Shown here in pieces: positions 53,968 through 60,081 of a DNA stretch of 64,000 bases. Where the stretch lies: positions 297,255 to 361,254 of the forward strand of contig NZ_FNJH01000005.1 of NCBI RefSeq assembly GCF_900103225.1, in the 5' to 3' direction. The first letter of the stretch is position 1. The number at the start of each line of letters is the position of its first letter. Position numbers and translations under genes: made by a program. This DNA is from Pseudomonas congelans. Its GTDB lineage: Bacteria > Pseudomonadota > Gammaproteobacteria > Pseudomonadales > Pseudomonadaceae. The notes beneath the pieces were generated by a model, which saw nothing but the letters and a program-made list of their open reading frames with translations, searched no databases and was not told the DNA's origin.

Positions 53968-55049
53968 AGAAGGCCGAGCAACATAAGGCAGCGATCGAGC
54001 ATGCAATATCGATCGGTGCATTCGACTACTCGGTAACGTTTCCCGGCTCGCCCAGGGCCACGAAGTTTGCGCCAGAGGCGAACCGAGAAACAGTGGCAGG
54101 ATTCCTGACTCGCTGGCTGGACGGAAAGAAGCGGCACGTATCAAGCAGCACGTTCGACGGCTATCGCAAGCTCGTGGAGCTGCGCCTGGTGCCGGCCTTG
54201 GGCGAGCGAATGGTGGTCGAGCTGAAACGAAAGGATGTACGCGACTGGCTGAGCACCTTGGAAGTCAGCAACAAAACGCTGAGCAACATCCAGAGCTGCC
54301 TCAGATCGGCGCTTAACGACGCCGCCGAAGAAGAGCTGATCGATGTGAATCCGCTGGCCGGGTGGACGTATTCGCGGAAAGAAGCGCCAGCCAAGGACGA
54401 CGACGTAGATCCGTTCAGTCCGGAAGAGCAGCAGGCGGTGCTGGCGACGATCAATGGCCAGGCACGCAACATGATGCAGTTCGCCCTGTGGACTGGCTTG
54501 CGCACGAGCGAACTGGTTGCGCTGGACTGGGGGGATATCGACTGGCTTCGCGAGGAAGTGATGGTCAGCCGGGGAATGACGCAAGCTGCAAAGGGTAAGG
54601 CCGAGGCTACGAAGACTGCGGCCGGGCGCAGGGCCGTGAAGTTGCTGAGGCCTGCGATGGAGGCTTTGAAAGCACAGAAGGCCCACACATTTCTGGCTGA
54701 CGCGGAGGTGTTCCAGAATCCTCGCACACTTGAACGCTGGACCGGCGACGGGCCGATCCGTAAAACGATGTGGGTGCCAGCAATGAAGAAAGCAGGAGTT
54801 CGATACCGTCGTCCTTACCAGACCCGGCATACCTATGCATCAATGATGCTTTCTGCAGGGGAGCATCCCATGTGGGTTGCGAAGCAAATGGGACACACTG
54901 ACTGGACGATGATTGCACGTGTATATGGGCGGTGGATGCCAAACGATACTGACCTACTGGGATCTAAAGCTGAAAAAATGTGGGCAGCAATAGCCAATTC
55001 AAAAGAATTGCCAGAAACGAGGCACGATGCCATCATGGGGAAACAATAG
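53847..55049 (+). CDS. int: tyrosine site-specific integrase
   Basis: 400-residue tyrosine recombinase. An N-terminal arm-binding domain (residues ~1-75, DTSIEITFMYRGVRCRERI) precedes the core-binding domain (AGFLTRWLDGKKRHVSSSTFDGY) and the catalytic domain. The box I Arg is in WTGLRTSELVALDW, box II in PYQTRHTYASMM (Tyr occupies the usual first His position of HxxR), the later His in KQMGHTDWTMIARVYG and the nucleophilic Tyr in that same stretch. ATG at 53847 has GGAAGGG upstream. It is apparently intact. It is separated from attR by ~2.1 kb of later cargo; integrases at tRNA or tmRNA sites normally abut the att site. Confidence 0.9.
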   Translation: MGRDGRGVRAVSDTSIEITFMYRGVRCRERITLKPSPTNLKKAEQHKAAIEHAISIGAFDYSVTFPGSPRATKFAPEANRETVAGFLTRWLDGKKRHVSSSTFDGYRKLVELRLVPALGERMVVELKRKDVRDWLSTLEVSNKTLSNIQSCLRSALNDAAEEELIDVNPLAGWTYSRKEAPAKDDDVDPFSPEEQQAVLATINGQARNMMQFALWTGLRTSELVALDWGDIDWLREEVMVSRGMTQAAKGKAEATKTAAGRRAVKLLRPAMEALKAQKAHTFLADAEVFQNPRTLERWTGDGPIRKTMWVPAMKKAGVRYRRPYQTRHTYASMMLSAGEHPMWVAKQMGHTDWTMIARVYGRWMPNDTDLLGSKAEKMWAAIANSKELPETRHDAIMGKQ

Positions 55050-56189
55050 ATGCTCCCACGGAAGGCGAAAATGGCTTGGGTAACACCTCAGTATAGTAAG
55101 AAAAAGGTAATGCGGGCAGGGTCGACTCTCTTTGATGAAGACGCCACATTCGAAGAGTTTGATGAGGCCTTGATCGTCTTAAACAACTGGCGCTCGAGCC
55201 ACAGTTACCCTGTGAACACCTTCCAGGCAAGCCTACGTAACAAACTTAAGTCCTTGGATATAAAAGGAGTTGTGGCGCAGAGACTAAAACGTATCCCTTC
55301 GATCGTGGCGAAATTGGAACGCTTTCCAGGGATGAGTTTAGCGCGAATGCAAGACATTGGAGGTTTACGCGCAGTTGTGCCCTCACTAAAGTCAATCTAC
55401 AGATTAAGAGAATCATATCTTCAGAGCAAATGGGATCATGTATTAGTATCCGAATATGACTATATAAAAAATCCAAAGGACTCTGGATATCGGGGGATTC
55501 ACTTAGTCTACAAGTACAACAACAGGAAGGGTGAGGCCAAACACTATGAAGGCCTACAACTTGAAATTCAAATACGTAACGAAGTGCAACACGCATGGGC
55601 GACTGCGGTAGAAACTGCAGGAGTATTCCTAAATCAAGCTCTGAAGTCCAGCATGGGGAACGTCCGCTGGCTAGAGTTCTTTGAGTACGCTTCATCCAGC
55701 TTTGCACTTATGGAAGACTGTGAAGTGCTGACTGCTCACCGTCACCTATCGAAATATGAAATCTTGAAAAATACGATGGCCATAGCAAGTGAGCTAGAAG
55801 TTATTGATAAGCTTACTGTCTATAACTCCATCGTCGAGGAGCTGCATCATACTCAAGATGAAAAAACACATTACTACCTCCTAGAACTTAATACCCAAGA
55901 CAGAAATGTAAGTGTAAGCGGTTATTCGAGAGAGGAGCTACCGAAAGCGACCAGTGATTACCTAGACCGAGAAAAGGCAGCGAAGGGTAACGAGAGTGTG
56001 CAGATTGTGCTGGTAGCGGCCCAGTCCGTTTCAGCTCTGAAGAAGGCCTATCCTAACTACTTCCTCGACACCGGTCGCTTCGTTACTCGACTAAGGAGGA
56101 TCGGAATCATCGTCGCCCGAGGAGTCTATCCTCCAGCCCCACCGGTACCGAACCCGAAGCGGCAAGTTGCTTCAAGAGCTGTAAAATGA
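55050..56189 (+). CDS. RelA/SpoT-domain nucleotide pyrophosphokinase-like protein (possible ToxSAS)
   Basis: 379 residues. Residues ~75-215 are a RelA/SpoT synthetase-type domain: RLKRIPSIVAKLERF, MQDIGGLRAVVPSL (D102), DYIKNPKDSGYRGIHLVYKY (137-156) and LEIQIRNEVQHAWA (E172). The conserved Asp and Glu of (p)ppGpp synthetases are present. There is no HD hydrolase, TGS or ACT domain. Residues ~216-379 are a helical domain with no family I recognise. The size recalls fused toxic small alarmone synthetases such as CapRel. The ATG abuts the integrase stop, with GGGGAAAC upstream. The gene is more AT-rich than the core genome, so it was acquired. Confidence 0.75.
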   Translation: MLPRKAKMAWVTPQYSKKKVMRAGSTLFDEDATFEEFDEALIVLNNWRSSHSYPVNTFQASLRNKLKSLDIKGVVAQRLKRIPSIVAKLERFPGMSLARMQDIGGLRAVVPSLKSIYRLRESYLQSKWDHVLVSEYDYIKNPKDSGYRGIHLVYKYNNRKGEAKHYEGLQLEIQIRNEVQHAWATAVETAGVFLNQALKSSMGNVRWLEFFEYASSSFALMEDCEVLTAHRHLSKYEILKNTMAIASELEVIDKLTVYNSIVEELHHTQDEKTHYYLLELNTQDRNVSVSGYSREELPKATSDYLDREKAAKGNESVQIVLVAAQSVSALKKAYPNYFLDTGRFVTRLRRIGIIVARGVYPPAPPVPNPKRQVASRAVK

Positions 56190-56245
56190 CAGCTTTATGG
56201 CAGCCTTGAGCCTGAAAGCCTTGCTGCCAAGGGGCTGGATGCGGG
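56187..56245 (+). repeat. attP-arm-like repeat, copy B
   Basis: ATGACAGCTTTATGGCAGCC, then CTGCCAAGGGGCTGGATGCGGGTTC. This resembles copy A at 47498 and copy C at 57112. It ends in GCGGGTTC, the beginning of the attachment core, which then runs into integrase sequence instead of the rest of the core. Confidence 0.6.
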
Positions 56246-56409
56246 TTCGGTACCGCAGTCCGCATCAGACTCGCAGTACCTATGCCTCGATGGTGCTCTC
56301 TGCTGGCGAGCATCCGATGTGGGTGGCAAATCAAATGGGGCACAGCAACTGGACGATGATCGCGAGGGCGTGCGGGCGTGCGGGCGATGGACGCAGTCCG
56401 CAGCTATAA
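56238..56409 (+). pseudogene. integrase 3' fragment (second integrase remnant)
   Basis: About 50 codons similar to the C-terminus of the complete integrase: VRYRSPHQTRSTYASMVLSA and MWVANQMGHSNWTMIARACG against VRYRRPYQTRHTYASMML and MWVAKQMGHTDWTMIARVYG. The catalytic Tyr position reads Cys (ARACGR), and the frame ends at 56409. It is the scar of a related element inserted at the same site and later mostly deleted. Confidence 0.75.
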
Positions 56410-56491
56410 TCGCAGTGGAAAGAGCCGTTCAGATGTAGACACCCGATGGTAAGGACGACAATATCGAAAAAAATCTATAATAGGTGTAGTG

Positions 56492-57115
56492 ATGAATACA
56501 GTAGCGCCCGTTGGGCTTCCAGAACGAATTCGAGATTTCTGCAAAAGAATATCATCAGATCAGCCAGTATTACTGAGCGTTGAACCTGAGTCGTTCAGCC
56601 GGATATCTGAGTGCTTCGACAATGTCGCATCAAAGATCGAAAAGGAAGGCGGCGAAGTTGTCCATGGGTGGCTGATATGGGATTGGCCGGGAGTATTTAC
56701 TGAGGCCGAGTTTCACGCAGTATGGAAATCGCCCGAAGGCGTTGTCAGAGATGTAACTCCAACATATGACGGTGAAAAACAGGTCGTCTTCTTACCTGAT
56801 GCTTCACGCACTTATCAAGGTCGTCGAGTTGATAGCATCCGAGTGGCGGCCAATGAGAATAAAATAATTGGAGACTTCATCAGCTTGTGCGAAGCAAATT
56901 ACGTACGCTTCGGACAAGTTCGAGATGGTGCACAGTTCGAAGGACATGAAGCGAATCTTTATAAAAGTTTCGTTCAGGCCAAAGAATTCATACTCGGGGC
57001 CATCAGGAACGGCGCCAACCGAAACGCCCAGTGTGCGTGCGGCAGCGGTGAACGTTACAAACGTTGTCACGAACCTAAGCTCCACCATCTGACGATCGCT
57101 TTAATTGGAAAATGA
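56492..57115 (+). CDS. SEC-C motif protein
   Basis: 207 residues. The C-terminus has the zinc-binding SEC-C motif AQCACGSGERYKRCHEP, as at the end of SecA and in many uncharacterised proteins. The first ~165 residues contain GWLIWDWPGVFTEAEFHAVW and SPEGVVRDVTPTYDGEKQVV, a block that often precedes SEC-C in such proteins and has conserved Glu, His and Asp. Function unknown. ATG at 56492 with AGGTG 5 bp before is preferred over GTG at 56489. AT-rich. The attP-arm-like copy C begins at its stop. Confidence 0.7.
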   Translation: MNTVAPVGLPERIRDFCKRISSDQPVLLSVEPESFSRISECFDNVASKIEKEGGEVVHGWLIWDWPGVFTEAEFHAVWKSPEGVVRDVTPTYDGEKQVVFLPDASRTYQGRRVDSIRVAANENKIIGDFISLCEANYVRFGQVRDGAQFEGHEANLYKSFVQAKEFILGAIRNGANRNAQCACGSGERYKRCHEPKLHHLTIALIGK

Positions 57116-57175
57116 CAGCAAAATGGCAGCCTCGACGCTCAAGGCCTTGTAGAGTCAGGCTTGGATGCGGGTTCA
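57112..57175 (+). repeat. attP-arm-like repeat, copy C
   Basis: ATGACAGCAAAATGGCAGCC, then CTTGGATGCGGGTTCAAATC. The pair ATGACAGC...ATGGCAGCC followed ~40 bp later by GGATGCGGGTTC is shared with copy B. This copy leads directly into attR. Confidence 0.6.
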
Positions 57176-57190
57176 AATCCCTCCAGCCAC
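57166..57190 (+). other. attR core
   Basis: TGCGGGTTCAAATCCCTCC shares GGGTTCAAATCCC with the ssrA 3' end and then diverges. It marks the right end of the element. The unaltered chromosome resumes after it with a terminator-like hairpin. Confidence 0.7.
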
Positions 57191-57200
57191 ATTTACATCT

Positions 57201-57225
57201 AAGACGCCCAAAGGCGTCTTTTTTT
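57201..57225 (+). terminator. intrinsic terminator, likely the original ssrA terminator
   Basis: AAGACGCC-caaa-GGCGTCTT followed by T5, 10 bp after attR. In an empty site it would lie just past the tmRNA 3' end. Confidence 0.85.
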
Positions 57226-57516
57226 GACCCGAAATTCAGTGAGTACTAGCCCCAAGCAGAACCACTGCCCTCCAAGCCCCCCAGACAGCACGCCCAGCTT
57301 TTTAGCCTCCCATTGACACCTAACCCAATCCCCCAGACTATAAACCAATGACCAACCCCCACCGACCAAACATCATGCACACCTCAATGACCGCCTCGTG
57401 CGGGCCATAGGGGCATGCGCGCGTAGCTACCAAGTGTATTGACTCAAGCCCCGCCAGGAATGGACGGGGCTTTTTTATTCTCCGTTCACGATGGCCCCCA
57501 TTACAGGAGGGTAAAA
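57226..57516. other. intergenic region before the GNAT gene
   Basis: 291 bp without a gene. It includes a second terminator, AAGCCCCG-ccaggaatgga-CGGGGCTT plus T5, at 57446-57476. AGGAGGGTAAAA precedes 57517. Confidence 0.5.
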
Positions 57517-57981
57517 ATGCTACAGATCCGTCGAGCCAAACGATGCGATGCCGAGGCGGCGTTCGATATTCGCTTTCAGGCAATTCAGAACCAATGCAGC
57601 TCCGTTTATACAAACGACCAAGTGGTGGCCTGGACCTGCGTTCCGCTCACGGATAAATACAGATCCTGGGTGGAAAACGATTATTACCTGGCCTGCGTCG
57701 ATGGAGTTCCCGTGGCAACAGGGGTGATCAATATCGAGAGCGGGGAACTGGAGGCAATCTTCGTATTGCCCTCGTTCATGGGCCAGGGAATAGGTAAAAG
57801 GATGGTTGCTCATCTTGAGCGTCTGGCACGAGAGGCAGGACTCACCAAAATCCATCTCGAAGCCACATTGAACGCGCAGAGGTTCTATCAACGTTGTGGC
57901 TTCACCGGAAGCGCCCATGCTCTCTACATCTCCCCCTCAGGGCTACGTTTGGCATGCGTACCCATGCACAAGCAACTGTAG
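57517..57981 (+). CDS. GNAT family N-acetyltransferase
   Basis: 154-residue acetyl-CoA-dependent acyltransferase. It starts MLQIRRAKRCDAEAAFDIRF; the acetyl-CoA loop is AIFVLPSFMGQGIGKRMVAHLE (Q/RxxGxG as GQGIGK), followed by HLEATLNAQRFYQRCGF, the motif B tail. The AGGAGG ribosome site settles the start at 57517; the frame extends to 57439 without support. Substrate unknown. Confidence 0.9.
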   Translation: MLQIRRAKRCDAEAAFDIRFQAIQNQCSSVYTNDQVVAWTCVPLTDKYRSWVENDYYLACVDGVPVATGVINIESGELEAIFVLPSFMGQGIGKRMVAHLERLAREAGLTKIHLEATLNAQRFYQRCGFTGSAHALYISPSGLRLACVPMHKQL

Positions 57982-58159
57982 ATCGGACCAGCGCTGCCCT
58001 GCCCTTCACCCAGCCAGGCCTGCACACCCCACCCCCAGCAAGACCGACGGCCATCCCCCCCATCTGGCAATGAAGTATAGTGGCCATATATCATCACCTG
58101 CTCGATCAAGGCGTGTGCCGTCGACAACGGTTCGGCTGGCATAAGTACGGAAGCTGCAC
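57982..58159 (+). other. intergenic region upstream of the diguanylate cyclase
   Basis: 178 bp. TATAGTGGCCATATATCATC near 58077 is AT-rich and partly palindromic, a possible promoter/operator. No gene seen. Confidence 0.35.
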
Positions 58160-59245
58160 ATGCCGCAAAGAAGAAACCTGAAAAACTCTATTTTCGTGCC
58201 CTTGAAGCTGTCTCAATTGATCGGTCTTTTCAGTTGGGTTATCAGCTGGTGCCTGAATCCGTCCATTGATCGATCACTGGATATATTCATCTGCTGCGCG
58301 CTGGCGGGGGCGGCGCTGTCGATCATTGTCACGTCCAATAGCAGGAGCATGCTGGCGTGGCGTCTGTTCGGCATCATTTACATGGCATCGCTGACCTTTC
58401 TGTTCAAGGAACAGGTCGAACGCATGGGCGTGGAAGCGTCGATGTGGGGGCTGGTTGTCACCTCCCTGCTCATCACGGGAATGAGTGTATTCTTCGTCAA
58501 GTTTATTGATTACATCGCCGCGGCGGCCCTGATCTGGCTGATCATGTGGGAAATGGACCTGACGGCCGTTGGCGTCAACCATGCACCTTTGTTTTATGTG
58601 TTCCTGATCAGCTCGACCTTGCTGGGCGGCTGCCTCAATGCAACCTTCCTGAGCCTGGTCATGCAGACCATGACAGCCAGGGACCGTTATCAGGAACTGT
58701 CCGAAACCGATACCTTGACGCATGCGCCCAATCGCCGCGCACTGGTTGCCAGTCTGAATACTGCGCTGGCGTGCGCTGAAAAATCGTCGTTGTGGTTTGC
58801 CATGCTTGATCTGGATCACTTTAAAAGTATCAACGACACCCATGGTCACGACGTGGGCGACAATGTCCTTGTTGGGTTTGCGACACTCCTAAAAGGCACA
58901 AAGGGGCTGATCGCCTTTGGGCGTTTGGGTGGGGAAGAGTTTGGCGTGATCTTATCGGCGGCGAACGCCACAGACGCTGTACACGCACTGGAAGAGTTGT
59001 TGATGCTCGCGCAAAAGGATGAAGCGGCTCAAGTCCCCTATTCATTCAGTGCCGGCGTTGCGAGTTTGTCGCGGGTTGAAACTGTCAACGATCTGTTGAA
59101 AGAGGCCGATGAGAACCTGTATCACGCCAAGCGCAATGGCAGAAAATGCATCGCCTTTGAAGGCCGGATAGTTTCATCGAGCGCTGCCAGCACAATGACG
59201 CAGAATCAAGCGGCGCAATCAGTTGACGCGCCTACGCATGCGTAG
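58160..59245 (+). CDS. membrane GGDEF diguanylate cyclase
   Basis: 361 residues that make cyclic di-GMP from two GTP. Residues ~15-165 hold about five or six transmembrane helices (MASE-like sensor). The GGDEF domain (residues ~180-335) has DTLTHAPNRRAL, the metal aspartate region AMLDLDHFKSINDTHGHDVGD and GGEEF at 257-261, so the active site is intact. The RxxD inhibitory site before GGEEF is absent (GLIAFGRL), so product feedback is unlikely. The tail after 340 is disordered. The signal sensed is unknown. Confidence 0.92.
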   Translation: MPQRRNLKNSIFVPLKLSQLIGLFSWVISWCLNPSIDRSLDIFICCALAGAALSIIVTSNSRSMLAWRLFGIIYMASLTFLFKEQVERMGVEASMWGLVVTSLLITGMSVFFVKFIDYIAAAALIWLIMWEMDLTAVGVNHAPLFYVFLISSTLLGGCLNATFLSLVMQTMTARDRYQELSETDTLTHAPNRRALVASLNTALACAEKSSLWFAMLDLDHFKSINDTHGHDVGDNVLVGFATLLKGTKGLIAFGRLGGEEFGVILSAANATDAVHALEELLMLAQKDEAAQVPYSFSAGVASLSRVETVNDLLKEADENLYHAKRNGRKCIAFEGRIVSSSAASTMTQNQAAQSVDAPTHA

Positions 59246-59260
59246 CGCACCTCTCGCCCT

Positions 59261-59692
59261 TCAAACATTCCCGTCCCGCCGCACCTTCGAATACCGATCG
59301 ATATCCTCCCGCAGCGTCCAACCCTGCCCCTGCCAATAACGCCCGGCCGCTCCATTGCTCTTCATTACGTCCAGATGACACTTGTATATACCCAGCGCGT
59401 CTAGGCACTCGAGGCAGCGTTCGACCAACTTATGGGCAATACCGCGCCGGCGATACTCGGGCAGCACAATCAAATGCTGCAGATAACCGCGGCGTCCGTC
59501 ATGCCCGCACATCACACAGCCGCACAAGGCGCCGTCCGCCTCGGCGACAAAGCTCATGCCGGGGTTGCGTTCGAGATAGCGTGCGGTGGCTTCGCGTGAA
59601 TCGGCGTCGCGCAGGGAAATGCCCGGTGTGCTGCGCATCAGTTCGATGACCGCGTCGTAGTCGTCCAGGGTCATGCTGCGAATCGTGATCAT
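59261..59692 (-). CDS. GNAT family N-acetyltransferase
   Basis: 143-residue acetyltransferase of the RimI/YpeA-like type: LIVLPEYRRRGIAHKLVERCLE is the acetyl-CoA loop (RRRGIA), and YKCHLDVMKSNGAAGRYWQGQGW the C-terminal block. The start at 59692 (MITIRSMTLDDYDAV) is the family start; two further in-frame ATGs lie upstream without clear ribosome sites. It is convergent with the diguanylate cyclase. Confidence 0.88.
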   Translation of the reverse strand: MITIRSMTLDDYDAVIELMRSTPGISLRDADSREATARYLERNPGMSFVAEADGALCGCVMCGHDGRRGYLQHLIVLPEYRRRGIAHKLVERCLECLDALGIYKCHLDVMKSNGAAGRYWQGQGWTLREDIDRYSKVRRDGNV

Positions 59693-59775
59693 TGGTTGAG
59701 CGGTCTGAAGTCTCATGGGCTGCACAGGTTAGCAGAGCCGCTTGATGCCTTGATGACAGCGCTGCCAGAGTCTGC

Positions 59776-59801
59776 CTATCGCCCCGTAATGTTCTTTCTA
59801 T
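59776..59801 (+). promoter_or_regulatory. possible OxyR site upstream of katG
   Basis: CTAT-N7-TAAT-N7-CTAT at 59776-59801 has the 7-bp tetranucleotide periodicity of OxyR sites (ATAG-N7-CTAT-N7-ATAG-N7-CTAT), but only the CTAT elements match. It lies ~280 bp upstream of katG. Confidence 0.35.
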
Positions 59802-59880
59802 TAGAAATCTTCGCGAAGAAGGCTAATCTGCTTAAGCACCGGCGAAAGTCGTGCGGTTTCACCCTGATAAGGAGATAAGA

Positions 59881-59931
59881 ATGAGCTCAAGTTTGCGACG
59901 CACGTTGTGGGCTCGGCTCGCAGCAATCTGA
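59881..59931 (+). CDS. 16-residue leader ORF upstream of katG
   Basis: MSSSLRRTLWARLAAI then TGA. The ATG is preceded by AAGGAGATAAGA, a near-perfect ribosome site and stronger than katG's own. Its stop overlaps the next ATG as TGATG. Function unknown; it may be a regulatory leader peptide. Confidence 0.5.
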   Translation: MSSSLRRTLWARLAAI

Positions 59932-60026
59932 TGATCGCTGTGCTGCGTATCTGTAGAGCTGGCCTGATCGTTGACCGAACGGCCGGCATGAACCCAGTGC
60001 TGTTGAGTTCCGTCATCACTGTCTGA
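59931..60026 (+). CDS. 31-residue leader ORF upstream of katG
   Basis: MIAVLRICRAGLIVDRTAGM and on to a TGA at 60024-60026. It starts on the overlapped TGATG of the first leader ORF and ends 55 bp before katG. It has no ribosome site of its own, so it could only be read by coupling. Confidence 0.4.
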   Translation: MIAVLRICRAGLIVDRTAGMNPVLLSSVITV

Positions 60027-60081
60027 GGTCCCAAGAGTGGGCTGGATGGCCGGATGCAAATGACAAAAAGGTGTATCAAGC

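Larger units (their letters stand above)
47418..57190. mobile_element. integrated element (degraded prophage/genomic island) at ssrA
   Basis: About 9.8 kb between the ssrA 3' end and a 13-bp repeat of it. It holds a tyrosine integrase and excisionase (53692-55049), fragments of two other integrases, truncated phage morphogenesis genes (49133-50640), lysis-like genes (51266-51996), and cargo: an hcp/toxin/immunity cassette at the left and RelA/SpoT-domain and SEC-C genes at the right. Cargo genes are visibly more AT-rich than the flanks. Three related attP-arm-like segments (47498-47545, 56187-56245, 57112-57175) show that more than one element has inserted and recombined here. It no longer has a full phage gene set. 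Confidence 0.85.
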
